From the NCBI RefSeq assembly GCF_900102885.1, contig NZ_FNGE01000002.1, forward strand, positions 326,376 through 390,375: a DNA stretch of 64,000 nucleotides, written 5' to 3'. Below are positions 28,498 to 37,805 of this stretch, in pieces; position 1 is the stretch's first letter, and each line of letters begins with the position of its first letter. The notes under the pieces are model-generated. The model did no database searches and was not told the origin of the DNA. It was given only the letters and a program-made list of their open reading frames with translations. The position numbers and the translations under genes were made by a program. This DNA is from Paracoccus chinensis (GTDB lineage: Bacteria; Pseudomonadota; Alphaproteobacteria; Rhodobacterales; Rhodobacteraceae).

Positions 28498-28523
28498 GGG
28501 GCCGGTCCAGCCGGCCCCCTTTT
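28498..28523. terminator. Terminator between convergent DUF2852 and gshA genes
   Basis: A perfect 8-bp stem (GGGGCCGG at 28498-28505, CCGGCCCC at 28511-28518) with a 5-nt loop is followed by TTTT on the plus strand. It abuts the gshA stop, so on the minus strand it would act just after that gene. Confidence 0.85.
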
Positions 28524-29887
28524 CAATAGGCGCAGTCGGCGTAGATGCGCGACAGCTCGCCCTGCCATTCGCCGTGATACTTCGCCAGCAGGTCGTCCGC
28601 CGCCGTCGCGCCGCGTTCCACCTTGTCCCGCAGCACGGCCAGGAACTGCGCCTCATCCGCGCCCCGGTCGTCCAGATGCCCGCGCGCGGCCAGCCCGGCC
28701 TCGGCCAGCGTCAGCGTCTCGGCGGCGAGATCGCGCAGCTTCAGGCCGTCGAACTCGCCCGCCAGTCCGTCGCGGGCGGCGGCGCGGCGCAGGCCCTCGC
28801 GCTGCTCGTGCGTCCAGCCGCGGGTCAGTTCCGTCGCGGCATCCAGCGCCCCCTGGTCGTAGGTCAGCCCGACCCACAGCGCGGGCAGGGCGTTGAGGTG
28901 GCTCAGCGGGCCGCAATCGGCGCCGCGCATCTCGATGTATTTCTTGACCCGCGCCTCGGGGAAGACGGTGGTCATGTGGTCGGCCCAGTCCGACAGCGTC
29001 GGCACCTCGCCCGGCAGCGCGGGCAGGCGGCCCTTGAGGAAATCGCGGAAGCTCTGGCCCAGCGCGTCGATGTAGGTCCCGTCGCGGTAGACGAAATACA
29101 TAGGTACATCGAGGACATAGTCCACCCAGGCCTCGTAGCCGAAGCCTTCCTCGAAGACGAAGGGCAGCATCCCCGTGCGCGCCGCGTCGAGGTTCTGCCA
29201 GATATGCGCGCGCCAGGACTTCATCCCGTTCGGCTTGCCGTCGAGGAAGGGCGAGCTTGCGAACAGCGCCGTCGCCACCGGCTGCAGGGCCAGCGCCACC
29301 CGCAGCTTCTGCACCATGTCGGCCTCGGACGCATAGTCGAGGTTCACCTGCACGGTGCAGGTCCGGTACATCATCTGGGTGCCCAGCGTGCCGACCTTCT
29401 GCATGTAGGGCGTCATCAGCGCATAGCGGCCCTTGGGCATCATCGGCATCTGGTCCTGGCCCCAGACCGGCGCGGCGCCAAGGCCCATGAAGCCGATGCC
29501 CAAGCCTTCCGTCACCGCCGCGACCTCGGACAGGTGCTGGCGCGTCTCGGCGTCGGTGTCGTGGATCGTCTCGACCGGCGCGCCCGACAGTTCAAGCTGC
29601 CCGCCCGGTTCCAGGCTGACATTGGCGCCGGCCCTGGACAGGCCGATCAGCTTGCCGCTCTCACGCAGTTCCGACCAGCCGAAGCGGTCGCGCAGTCCTT
29701 CCAGGATGGCAAGGATCGAGCGCGGCCCCTCGTAGGGCAGGGGCTCGAGCGTGTCCCACAGGAAGCCGAACTTCTCGTGCTCGGTGCCGATGCGCCAGCT
29801 TTCGCGCGGCTTCTCGCCCAAGGCGATATAGTCGGCGAGCTGCTCTCGGCGCTCGATCGGGCCGCCGCCCTGCTGGGGAATGGACAT
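28523..29887 (-). CDS. gshA: Glutamate-cysteine ligase (plant/alphaproteobacterial type)
   Basis: First step of glutathione synthesis, 454 aa. Residues W-R-I-G-T-E-H-E-K-F-G-F carry the catalytic glutamates. E-P-G-G-Q-L-E-L-S-G, M-M-Y-R-T-C-T-V-Q-V-N-L-D-Y and Y-I-E-M-R-G-A-D-C-G-P are family signatures shared with plant GSH1 and alphaproteobacterial enzymes rather than E. coli GshA. Start ATG 29887 is chosen by family N-termini; the frame extends to 30058 without similarity. Confidence 0.93.
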   Translation of the reverse strand: MSIPQQGGGPIERREQLADYIALGEKPRESWRIGTEHEKFGFLWDTLEPLPYEGPRSILAILEGLRDRFGWSELRESGKLIGLSRAGANVSLEPGGQLELSGAPVETIHDTDAETRQHLSEVAAVTEGLGIGFMGLGAAPVWGQDQMPMMPKGRYALMTPYMQKVGTLGTQMMYRTCTVQVNLDYASEADMVQKLRVALALQPVATALFASSPFLDGKPNGMKSWRAHIWQNLDAARTGMLPFVFEEGFGYEAWVDYVLDVPMYFVYRDGTYIDALGQSFRDFLKGRLPALPGEVPTLSDWADHMTTVFPEARVKKYIEMRGADCGPLSHLNALPALWVGLTYDQGALDAATELTRGWTHEQREGLRRAAARDGLAGEFDGLKLRDLAAETLTLAEAGLAARGHLDDRGADEAQFLAVLRDKVERGATAADDLLAKYHGEWQGELSRIYADCAY

Positions 29888-30038
29888 GGGGGCCCTCACG
29901 AGGTCGTAATCGTTCGGACAGGTGGCGCGACGGTGGGGGAGTGTCAAGCCAACCCTTCGGCGGGCCTCGCCCAAGCCTTGCCCGGCCCGCGCGCGCGTGT
30001 CACAGGCTGGGGCCAATCCCAAAGCTCCCGAGATCCCG

Positions 30039-31259
30039 ATGACCGACCTGCCCGACATGACCGATGCCCGCGCCCTGCCGGTGGTACGCCTGCGGCCGAA
30101 GGCGAACGCGCGGGCGATCCGGCACGGCTTCCCTTGGGTTTATGCCGACGAGCTGGTGGTGGACCGCCGCACCAGGGGCCTCGCGCCGGGCGCCATGGCG
30201 GTCCTGCAGGATGCCGAGCGGGGCGAACTGGGCGTCGTCACGGTCAACGTGAACTCGAAGATCGTGGCGCGGGTCATGGACCAGAACGCGGGCGCCACCA
30301 TCGACCGCGCTTGGCTTGTGGCGCGGCTGCGCCGGGCGCTGGCGATGCGCGAACGCCTGTTCGACGCGCCCTTCTATCGCCTCGTTCATGCCGAGGCAGA
30401 CGGGCTGCCGGGTGTCGTCATCGACCGCTTCGGCGATGCGGCGGTGATCCAGCCCAACGCCGCCTGGGCCGACCGGATGCTGCCCGACCTTGCCGATGCG
30501 CTGGCCGAGGTCACGGGCGTGTCCACGGTCGTGATGAACGGCTCGGGCCGGGCGCGGGGGCTGGAAGGGCTGGACGAGCGCACCGAGGTCCTGGCCGGCG
30601 GCGTCCCGGCCCCCATCGAGGTCCCGATGAACGGCGCGACCTATCTGGCCGACCTGACGGGCGGGCAGAAGACGGGGCTGTTCTACGACCAGCGGCCGAA
30701 CCATGCCTTTGCCCAGCGGCTGGCGCGCGGCGCGCGGGTGCTGGACGTGTTTTCCCATGTTGGCGGCTTCGGGCTTGCCGCGCTCGCCGGAGGCGCCGAG
30801 AGCGCGACCTGCGTGGATGGCTCGGCCGCGGCGTTGTCGCTGGCGCAGGGCGGGGCGCGCGCGATGGGGCTTGAGGCGCGTCTGACCACCCGGCAGGGCG
30901 ATGCCTTTGCGGTGATGGAGGCCATGGCCTCCGAAGGCCAGCGCTTCGACGTGGTGATCTGCGACCCGCCCGCCTTCGCACCGGCGAAACAGGCGCTGGA
31001 GGCCGGCCTGCGCGCTTATGAGCGGATCGCCCGGCTGGCCGCCCCGCTGGTGGCGCCGGGCGGTTATCTCTGCCTCTGCTCCTGCAGCCATGCCGCCGAC
31101 CTGACAGCGTTCCGCAACGCAAGCGCGCGGGGGATCGGGCGCGGGGGACGGCGGATGCAGCTGATCCACACGGGCTTTGCCGGGCCGGACCACCCGATGC
31201 TGCCCCAACTGGCCGAAAGCGGATACCTCAAGTCGCTGTTCTTCCGGCTGGACGGATGA
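30039..31259 (+). CDS. Class I rRNA methyltransferase, RlmI-like
   Basis: A 406-residue SAM-dependent methyltransferase. The N-terminal PUA-like domain begins V-V-R-L-R-P-K-A-N-A-R-A-I-R-H-G-F-P-W-V. The Rossmann part has V-L-D-V-F-S-H-V-G-G-F-G, then D-V-V-I-C-D-P-P-A-F-A, and a cysteine motif C-L-C-S-C-S-H, as in RlmI (m5C1962 of 23S rRNA in E. coli). The target site is inferred from the family. ATG 30039 or 30057 may start it. The stop overlaps the start of the PIN gene. Confidence 0.87.
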   Translation: MTDLPDMTDARALPVVRLRPKANARAIRHGFPWVYADELVVDRRTRGLAPGAMAVLQDAERGELGVVTVNVNSKIVARVMDQNAGATIDRAWLVARLRRALAMRERLFDAPFYRLVHAEADGLPGVVIDRFGDAAVIQPNAAWADRMLPDLADALAEVTGVSTVVMNGSGRARGLEGLDERTEVLAGGVPAPIEVPMNGATYLADLTGGQKTGLFYDQRPNHAFAQRLARGARVLDVFSHVGGFGLAALAGGAESATCVDGSAAALSLAQGGARAMGLEARLTTRQGDAFAVMEAMASEGQRFDVVICDPPAFAPAKQALEAGLRAYERIARLAAPLVAPGGYLCLCSCSHAADLTAFRNASARGIGRGGRRMQLIHTGFAGPDHPMLPQLAESGYLKSLFFRLDG

Positions 31260-31801
31260 AGGCGGTCCTCGACGCCTGCGTCCTTTACCCGACCGTCCTG
31301 CGGGAAATCCTGATCGGCGCGGCGGATGCGGGGCTTTACCAGCCCCTCTGGTCCGCCCGCATCCTTGACGAATGGCGCCACGCCGCCGCCCGCCTCGGCC
31401 CCGACGGGGCCGCCGTGGCCGGGGCCGAGATCGCCCTGCTGCGTGCCGCCCACCCTGCGGCTGAAGCCCCTGACGATGGCACTCTGGCTGCGGGCTTCGA
31501 CTGGCCCGACCCTGCCGACCGGCACGTGGCCGAGGCCGCGCTGGCCTCGGGCGCGGACATGATCGTCACCGCGAACCTGCGCGACTTTCCCTCGCGGGCG
31601 CTCGGCGCGCTGGGCCTGCGCGCGGTCCATCCCGACGCCTTCCTGCTGGACCTGTGGCGGCGCGACCCCGAGCCGGTCGCCGCCAGCGTCCACGCCGCCC
31701 ATGCCAAGGCGCAGGCCTTGGGCGGACCGATGCCGCTCCGCGACCTGATGGCGCGGGCGCGGCTGCCGCGGCTTTCCAAGGCCTTGGCGCGGCAGGGCTG
31801 A
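31256..31801 (+). CDS. PIN domain protein, RSP_2648 family
   Basis: A 181-residue putative ribonuclease. The PIN acidic residues are in V-L-D-A-C-V-L-Y-P (residue 6), L-D-E-W-R-H-A, D-P-A-D-R-H-V-A-E-A and T-A-N-L-R-D-F-P. It belongs to the alphaproteobacterial group named after RSP_2648 of Rhodobacter sphaeroides. No small antitoxin gene is adjacent, unlike VapC-type PIN toxins. Its ATG overlaps the stop of the methyltransferase (ATGA), so the two are coupled, pointing to an RNA-related role. Confidence 0.83.
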   Translation: MKAVLDACVLYPTVLREILIGAADAGLYQPLWSARILDEWRHAAARLGPDGAAVAGAEIALLRAAHPAAEAPDDGTLAAGFDWPDPADRHVAEAALASGADMIVTANLRDFPSRALGALGLRAVHPDAFLLDLWRRDPEPVAASVHAAHAKAQALGGPMPLRDLMARARLPRLSKALARQG

Positions 31802-31858
31802 CTTGCCGCCGGGCCGCGCAGCCTCTACCACCGTCCGGGCAAGCGATGGGGGAAGCGG

Positions 31859-33310
31859 ATGGCCTCGCGTCTGATCCGGGTCGATGACTTCGACCTCGTC
31901 ATCTTCGGCGCGACCGGAGACCTGGCGCGGCGCAAGATCCTGCCGGGCCTGTTCCGCCGCCATGCCGGGGGCCAGTTCCCCGAGGGCGCCCGCATCATCG
32001 CCGCCGCCCGCGCCGAGTTGGACGACGAAGCCTTCCGGGCCGACATCCGCGCCGCCATCGCCGAGTTCGACCCGGGCCGCGCCGATGCACCCGAGCTGCC
32101 CGGCTTCCTCGACCGCCTGTCCTATGTGCGCCTTGACGCCTGCGGCGAGGAGGGCTGGCCCGAGCTGGCCGGAAAGATGCGAACCGGCGTGGTGCAGGCC
32201 TTCTACTTCTCGGTCGCGCCCGGCCTGTTCGGCGACCTGGCCGAGCGGCTGGCCCGCCACGGCATCGCGGGACCGGATGCCCGCATCGTCGTCGAAAAGC
32301 CCTTCGGTCGCGACCTTGCCTCGGCCCGCGAACTGAACCAGGTGCTCGCCCGCCACTTCGACGAACGCCAGATCTACCGGATCGACCATTACCTCGGGAA
32401 GGAAACCGTCCAGAACCTGATGGCGGTGCGCTTCGCCAACATCCTGTTCGAGCCGCTGTGGAACGCCCATTACATCGACCACGTCCAGATCACCGTGGCC
32501 GAAACCGTGGGGGTCGCGGGCCGCGCGGCCTATTACGACCATTCCGGCGCCATGCGCGACATGGTGCAAAACCACCTGATGCAGCTTGTCTGCCTGATCG
32601 CGATGGAGCCGCCCTGGCACTTCGACCCCGATGCGGCGCGGGACGAGAAGCTCAAGGTCATCCGCGCGCTCGAACCCGTGGCGCCCACCGACATCGTGCG
32701 CGGGCAATATGCGGGCGACGGGGACGAGCCCGACTACCTGGCCGACGTGGACAACCCCGACAGCCGGACGGAAAGCTTCGTCGCGCTGAAGCTCAGGATC
32801 GCCAATTGGCGCTGGCAGGGGGTGCCCTTCTACCTGCGCACCGGCAAGTGCCTGCGCGCGCGCACCAGCGAGATCGCCGTCGTCTTCCGCGAGCCGCCCC
32901 ATTCCATCTTCGACACGGCGGGCCAGCAGAAGCCCAACCAGCTGGTGATCCGCCTTCAGCCGAACGAGGGAATCAACCTCAAGGTCATGATCAAGGAACC
33001 CGGCCCCGGCGGAATGCGCCTCGTGCAGGTGCCCCTGGACATGAGCTTCGCCGAGGCCCTGGGCCCCGAGGGCGCCGAGATGCCCGACGCCTATGAACGC
33101 CTGATCATCGACGTGATCCGGGGCAACCAGACGCTGTTCATGCGCGGCGACGAGGTCGAGGCCGCCTGGTCCTGGGCCGATCCCATCATCTCGGCCTGGG
33201 AGGAAGGCTCGGGAAGGCCCGAACCCTATCAGCCGGGCACCAGCGGGCCGGATGAGGCGTTGGGGCTGATCCACCGCGACGGCCGCCGCTGGCGCGACAT
33301 CAAGACCTGA
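31859..33310 (+). CDS. zwf: Glucose-6-phosphate 1-dehydrogenase
   Basis: Oxidises glucose 6-phosphate to the lactone with NAD(P)+, 483 aa. The dinucleotide motif G-A-T-G-D-L-A-R-R-K is near the N-terminus. The active-site signature R-I-D-H-Y-L-G-K-E and V-V-E-K-P-F-G-R-D are intact. First gene of zwf-pgl-pgi; it feeds the pentose phosphate and Entner-Doudoroff routes. edd and eda are not in this window. Confidence 0.97.
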   Translation: MASRLIRVDDFDLVIFGATGDLARRKILPGLFRRHAGGQFPEGARIIAAARAELDDEAFRADIRAAIAEFDPGRADAPELPGFLDRLSYVRLDACGEEGWPELAGKMRTGVVQAFYFSVAPGLFGDLAERLARHGIAGPDARIVVEKPFGRDLASARELNQVLARHFDERQIYRIDHYLGKETVQNLMAVRFANILFEPLWNAHYIDHVQITVAETVGVAGRAAYYDHSGAMRDMVQNHLMQLVCLIAMEPPWHFDPDAARDEKLKVIRALEPVAPTDIVRGQYAGDGDEPDYLADVDNPDSRTESFVALKLRIANWRWQGVPFYLRTGKCLRARTSEIAVVFREPPHSIFDTAGQQKPNQLVIRLQPNEGINLKVMIKEPGPGGMRLVQVPLDMSFAEALGPEGAEMPDAYERLIIDVIRGNQTLFMRGDEVEAAWSWADPIISAWEEGSGRPEPYQPGTSGPDEALGLIHRDGRRWRDIKT

Positions 33311-33329
33311 ACCTTGAGGCGTAGACCCG

Positions 33330-33992
33330 ATGACCCTGACCGAGCATCCTGATCGCGAGGCCCTGACCCTGGGCGTGGCCCAGGCCATCACCGAGGCGCT
33401 GGGCATGGCGCTGAAGGTGCGCGAGCGCGCCGTCCTGTGCCTGCCCGGCGGCTCGACCCCGGTGCCCGTCTTCAAGGCGCTGGCGGCCGCGCGGCTGGAA
33501 TGGGAGCGGGTGATCGTCATCCCCAGCGACGAGCGCTGGGTGCCGGCGGACCATCCCCGCTCCAACGCGCGGCTGATCCGGCGCAACCTGATCGAGGAAG
33601 GCGCGGGCGCCGAGCTGATCGAGCTTTACACCGAAGGGCTGGACCCGCAGGCGGGCGCGGCGCTGGCATCCGAGCGCATCGCGCCCCTGCTGCCGCTGTC
33701 GGTCCTGCTGCTGGGCATGGGCGAGGACATGCACACCGCAAGCCTCATCCCCGGCGCCGAGGGGCTGGAGGCCGCGCTGGATTCCGCCGCGCCCCCGGTC
33801 CTGCCGGTGCAGACCGCCGCCGAGGCACGGGTGACGCTGACGGTGCCGGCGCTGTGTTCGGCGACCGAAGCCTTCCTGATGATCACCGGCCCCGAAAAGC
33901 GCGAGGCGCTGGAGCGCGCGGCCGCGCTGCCCGTCGAGGAGGCGCCGGTCCGCGCCATCCTCAAGGGACTGATGGTGCATTACGCGGAATGA
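33330..33992 (+). CDS. pgl: 6-phosphogluconolactonase
   Basis: Hydrolyses 6-phosphogluconolactone, 220 aa. Family marks are L-C-L-P-G-G-S-T-P-V-P, P-S-D-E-R-W-V-P, S-N-A-R-L-I-R-R-N-L and L-L-L-G-M-G-E-D-M-H-T-A-S-L; the last has M where most relatives have G-x-D-G-H. It lies 19 bp after zwf and 20 bp before pgi. Confidence 0.93.
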   Translation: MTLTEHPDREALTLGVAQAITEALGMALKVRERAVLCLPGGSTPVPVFKALAAARLEWERVIVIPSDERWVPADHPRSNARLIRRNLIEEGAGAELIELYTEGLDPQAGAALASERIAPLLPLSVLLLGMGEDMHTASLIPGAEGLEAALDSAAPPVLPVQTAAEARVTLTVPALCSATEAFLMITGPEKREALERAAALPVEEAPVRAILKGLMVHYAE

Positions 33993-34012
33993 TTTGAATG
34001 AAGGATTTTTCG

Positions 34013-35623
34013 ATGACCGATACCTGGCGGCAGTTGGCCGACCATCGCGCCGCGACCGGCGACCGCCCCATCGCTGCTTTGTTCGACGGCGACCCCGACC
34101 GCGCCCGCCGCTGCACGGTGGCGGCCGACGGGCTGTGGTTCGACTGGTCCAAGACCGCCATCGACGACACCGCGCTTGATCTGCTGCTGGCGCTGGCCGA
34201 AGGCGTCCCCTCCCGGCGCGAGGCGATGTTCACGGGCGAGAGGATCAATGAAACCGAGGGCCGCGCCGTCCTGCACACGGCCCTGCGCGCGACCGAAGGC
34301 CCGATCCTTGTCGATGGCCGGGACGTCCTGCCCGAGGTTCACGCGACCCTGGACCGGATGCGCCGCTTCGCGGACCGGGTGCGCTCGGGCGAAATCGCGG
34401 GGCAGGGCGGGCGCTATACGGATGTCGTCAACATCGGCATCGGCGGTTCGGACCTCGGCCCTGTCATGGCCGCGCTGGCGCTGGCGCCCTGGGCTGACGG
34501 GCCGCGGCTGCATTTCATTTCCAACGTGGACGGGGCGGACGCGACCGACACCCTGAAGGGGCTGGATCCGGAACGGACGCTGGTGATCGTGTCCTCCAAG
34601 ACCTTCACCACCATTGAGACGATGACCAACGCCGAGACCGTCCGCCGCTGGATGGCAGGCCGCGTCGCCGACCCCGCAAGCCAGTTCGCCGCGGTGTCGA
34701 GCGCGCTGGACAGGACCGCCGCCTTCGGGATCGACCCCGAGCGCGTCTTCGGCTTCGCCGACTGGGTCGGCGGACGCTATTCGGTCTGGGGGCCGATCGG
34801 GCTGTCGCTGATGCTGGGCATCGGGCCGGACCGCTTCGACGAGTTCCTTGCGGGCGGACGGGCGATGGATCACCATTTCCGCTCTGCCCCGCTGGAAGGG
34901 AACCTGCCCGTGATGCTGGCGCTGGTCGGCGTCTGGCACCACCAGGTCTGCGGCTATCCGACCCGCGCGGTCCTTCCCTATGCCAACCGCCTGCTGCGCC
35001 TGCCCGCCTATCTGCAGCAGCTCGAGATGGAATCGAACGGCAAGCGCGTCACGATGGATGGCGCGGACCTCGACCGTCCGTCCGGCCCCATCGTTTGGGG
35101 AGAGCCGGGCACCAACGGCCAGCACGCCTTCTACCAGCTGATCCACCAGGGCACTCAGGTCGTCCCCTGCGAGTTCATCGTCGCCGCGCGCGGGCACGAG
35201 CCCGACCTCGACCACCAGCAGAAGCTGCTGATCGCCAACTGCCTCGCGCAGAGCGGCGCCCTGCTGCGCGGCCGTTCGCTGGAGGAGGCGCGGGCGCTGA
35301 TGGCGGGCAAGGGGCTGCCCGAGGCCGAGGCCGAGCGGCAGGCCCGCCACCGTGTCTTCCCGGGCAACCGCCCCTCGACCACGCTGGTGATCGAGGCGCT
35401 GACGCCCTTCACCCTGGGCCAGATCGTGGCGCTGTATGAACATCGCGTCTTTGTCGAGGGCGTGATCTTGGGGATCAACAGCTTCGACCAGTGGGGGGTG
35501 GAACTCGGCAAGGAACTGGCCCTGAAGCTCGGGCCCCTGCTGGATGGCGGTGACGCGGACGGGCAGGATGCCTCGACCCTGGCGCTGGTCGCGCATATCC
35601 GCGGGGTGCGCGGCGACGGGTGA
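34013..35623 (+). CDS. pgi: Glucose-6-phosphate isomerase
   Basis: Interconverts glucose 6-phosphate and fructose 6-phosphate, 536 aa. The segments [25 protein letters not shown] and [13 protein letters not shown] are diagnostic, and the final part has [16 protein letters not shown] 34013 is preferred over ATG 33998 because GAAGGA is well placed before it. Third gene of zwf-pgl-pgi. Confidence 0.96.
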   Translation: MTDTWRQLADHRAATGDRPIAALFDGDPDRARRCTVAADGLWFDWSKTAIDDTALDLLLALAEGVPSRREAMFTGERINETEGRAVLHTALRATEGPILVDGRDVLPEVHATLDRMRRFADRVRSGEIAGQGGRYTDVVNIGIGGSDLGPVMAALALAPWADGPRLHFISNVDGADATDTLKGLDPERTLVIVSSKTFTTIETMTNAETVRRWMAGRVADPASQFAAVSSALDRTAAFGIDPERVFGFADWVGGRYSVWGPIGLSLMLGIGPDRFDEFLAGGRAMDHHFRSAPLEGNLPVMLALVGVWHHQVCGYPTRAVLPYANRLLRLPAYLQQLEMESNGKRVTMDGADLDRPSGPIVWGEPGTNGQHAFYQLIHQGTQVVPCEFIVAARGHEPDLDHQQKLLIANCLAQSGALLRGRSLEEARALMAGKGLPEAEAERQARHRVFPGNRPSTTLVIEALTPFTLGQIVALYEHRVFVEGVILGINSFDQWGVELGKELALKLGPLLDGGDADGQDASTLALVAHIRGVRGDG

Positions 35624-35912
35624 GGGGGTCACAGGGCCGCTCGGCCGCGTGCGTTCTGCCGGACCTTTGCTTGTGGCGCGAGTGTCCCGGTGGCGAGCTT
35701 TGCAGCGGGCAGCACGGTCGCATGGGTGCTTGGATCAGGACAAAGCCGCAGGGGCTTTCCGGGCTGAACCGGAGGAGCCTTGGGCGTCTTTCTGACCAGA
35801 TGCCTCTTCAACGGTAACAAGCACGGGGCGTCGGAGCATGGGCGCCTTGCGGGACCTGCGTCCTGATGACCCGGACACCACCGGGCCGCTGCAGGGAGCA
35901 CGACCTTGGGCG
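35624..35912. other. 289-bp intergenic stretch without recognisable features
   Basis: Lies between the convergent pgi and hydrolase genes. I see no clear terminator, repeat or credible small gene; the open frames crossing it are extensions of out-of-frame reading within the hydrolase gene. Confidence 0.5.
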
Positions 35913-36884
35913 TCAGCCCCGGAACAGCCCCAGGACTGCCGACATGAACCGCTCGGCCACGGGGGCGGATTCGAACATCAATTCGTGCCGCGCACCCGGC
36001 AGGTCGAGCAGTTGCGCCCCCGCCCAGGCGGCGGCTCGCTCCTGCACCGCCCGGCGCGATACGACCGCCTCGGCGCCGCCACGGCCGATCAGCGCGGGCA
36101 GGTCGGGCGAGGGCAGGGCGGCGAGGCGGCGGCATTCCGCGCGGGCAGCGGCGATCCAGGCATAGGTCGCGCCGCCCAGCGTCAGGTCGGGCCAGCTTCC
36201 CGCCTGCGCGACCAGACGGGCCCATTGCAGCGGGTCGCCCGTCAGCGCGTTGCCCCGGAAGGGCGCGTCCAGCAGGTAGGTGCCGCCCCCGCCGGTGCCG
36301 ATGGCGGTCAGGTCCGCCCGGCCCAGCCGCCGCGCGGTCCCCGTCAGCCCGGTGATGACCGCATCAGGAACGCGCGGATGGTGCAGTCCCCACATCGGCG
36401 CGGAAAAGGCTGCCGTCTGCACCGGCAGCCCGTTCAGCAGCGCGGCCAGGCCGATGCAGCCGCCCATCGAATGCGCGAGCAGGTGCCAGGGGCGGGGCAG
36501 TGCCAGGGTGTCCGCGGCCACCACCATCTCGACGACGTCGGTCTGGTAATCCGCAAAGTCCCGGATGTGGCCCGCGCGGGGATCTGGCAGCAGGCGGTCG
36601 GACATCCCCTGTCCGCGCCAGTCGATCGCCAGGACGGCGAAGCCCTCGGCCACAAGCCGCGCGGCGATGGAGGTATATTTCTCGAGATACTCGGTGCGGC
36701 CCTGGAACAGCAGCACCGTTCCGGTGGCCTGTCCCTCGGGTTCCCACAAGCCCAGCCGCAGGCGCAGGCCGTCCTCGGTCCGAAGGAAGAAGGCCTGTCC
36801 CGGCGAGGGTGCCTCGCCGGGCAGGTGGTTCAGAGGCGCGGGCTGGAAGCCCGCCTGCCGGATCGCCGGGGCCTCTGTGTCCAT
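35913..36884 (-). CDS. Alpha/beta hydrolase (lysophospholipase-like)
   Basis: A 323-residue serine hydrolase of the PldB/monoacylglycerol lipase group. The oxyanion region is V-L-L-F-Q-G-R-T-E-Y-L-E-K-Y. D-W-R-G-Q-G-M-S-D and the nucleophile elbow L-L-A-H-S-M-G-G-C follow, and the histidine near the end is in G-A-R-H-E-L-M-F-E. It has no signal peptide. It is followed after 7 bp by no further minus-strand gene of its own; the SCP2 gene lies just upstream on the same strand, so both are likely cotranscribed. Confidence 0.88.
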   Translation of the reverse strand: MDTEAPAIRQAGFQPAPLNHLPGEAPSPGQAFFLRTEDGLRLRLGLWEPEGQATGTVLLFQGRTEYLEKYTSIAARLVAEGFAVLAIDWRGQGMSDRLLPDPRAGHIRDFADYQTDVVEMVVAADTLALPRPWHLLAHSMGGCIGLAALLNGLPVQTAAFSAPMWGLHHPRVPDAVITGLTGTARRLGRADLTAIGTGGGGTYLLDAPFRGNALTGDPLQWARLVAQAGSWPDLTLGGATYAWIAAARAECRRLAALPSPDLPALIGRGGAEAVVSRRAVQERAAAWAGAQLLDLPGARHELMFESAPVAERFMSAVLGLFRG

Positions 36885-36891
36885 GGGGGCG

Positions 36892-37176
36892 TCAGGACAG
36901 GGCCGCGCCCAGCTTCATCGCGGCCGGAAGCGAGCCGTCGATCTTCAGCTTGCCCGTCATGTAGGCCATGGTCGGGTTGGTGTCGCCGTTCAGGATGCCC
37001 TCGAACGTGTCGCGGTTGGCGGTCAGCGTGACCTCGGCCGGCTCGTCGCCCGCGCGCACGCCCTGTTCGTCGATCATGATGGCGCCTTCGCCTTCCACCA
37101 CGAACTTGGCCGAACCGTCAAAGGACGAAATCCGCGCCCCCAGCGCCTTGACGGCCCCTTCAATGACTGCACTCAT
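36892..37176 (-). CDS. SCP2 sterol-binding domain protein
   Basis: A 94-residue stand-alone SCP2-like lipid-binding domain. Marks are F-D-G-S-A-K-F-V-V-E-G-E-G at the start, T-L-T-A-N-R-D-T-F-E-G-I-L-N-G in the middle and A-Y-M-T-G-K-L-K-I-D-G-S-L-P-A-A-M-K-L near the end. ATG 37176 is placed behind GGAG at good spacing; TTG 37179 is possible. Role in bacteria unknown; lipid or acyl-CoA binding is inferred, consistent with the adjacent hydrolase. Confidence 0.88.
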   Translation of the reverse strand: MSAVIEGAVKALGARISSFDGSAKFVVEGEGAIMIDEQGVRAGDEPAEVTLTANRDTFEGILNGDTNPTMAYMTGKLKIDGSLPAAMKLGAALS

Positions 37177-37228
37177 CAATATCTCCCCAAATCTGGCGCC
37201 GCGGCGCGGGAATGCTTACATCGTTCAT

Positions 37229-37804
37229 ATGCGCGCGCCGTTGACCCAGTTCCACTCTGCCGCCACGGCATTTGGCGCGGCACTGCTGTCGATCCTGTTA
37301 ACGGCAGCGCCATTGGCTGCACAAAGCCCGGAAGAAATGGATTCACTTTTCAGCGAATTGTCCTCGCAGCAGGGGGACGGATGGATGCGGGCGCAGTCCG
37401 ACATCGAGCGGATCTGGTCGCGCTCGGGCTCGGCCGCCCTCGACCTGCTGCTGATGCGGGGCGAGGCGGCGCTGGACGCGGGCGACGTGCCGGCCGCCAT
37501 CGGCCACCTGACCGCGCTGACCGAGAACGCGCCCGACTTCGCGGCCGGCTGGGCTGCGCGGGCCGTGGCCTTCTCCCTTGCCGGGGAAACCGGCCCGGCC
37601 ATGGCCGACCTTGCGCAGGCGCTGCGGCTGGAACCGCGGCACTGGCCCTCGGTCACGCTGCTGGCCACGATCCTCGAGGACATGGGACAGACCGACCGTG
37701 CGCTGGACGCCTATCGCGAGAGCCTTGCGATCAACCCGCACCAGGACGAGGCCGAGGATGGTGTCGCCCGCCTGATGGCTGCCGATCAGGGGCAGGGCGT
37801 CTGA
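37229..37804 (+). CDS. Exported tetratricopeptide repeat protein
   Basis: A 191-residue protein with an N-terminal signal peptide (F-G-A-A-L-L-S-I-L-L-T-A-A-P-L-A-A-Q). About three TPR units follow: around residues 70-100 (A-L-D-A-G-D-V-P-A-A-I-G-H-L), 104-137 (A-V-A-F-S-L-A-G-E-T-G-P-A) and 138-175 (L-A-T-I-L-E-D-M-G-Q-T-D-R-A-L-D-A-Y). It is probably a periplasmic protein-interaction adapter. ATG 37229 starts the signal peptide. The helicase gene begins one base after the stop codon. Confidence 0.85.
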   Translation: MRAPLTQFHSAATAFGAALLSILLTAAPLAAQSPEEMDSLFSELSSQQGDGWMRAQSDIERIWSRSGSAALDLLLMRGEAALDAGDVPAAIGHLTALTENAPDFAAGWAARAVAFSLAGETGPAMADLAQALRLEPRHWPSVTLLATILEDMGQTDRALDAYRESLAINPHQDEAEDGVARLMAADQGQGV

Positions 37805-37805
37805 G

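Noticed and set aside
33998..34012. ATG 33998 as the pgi start
   Set aside because: GAAGGA lies at proper distance before ATG 34013 instead, and the extra five residues are not family-like.
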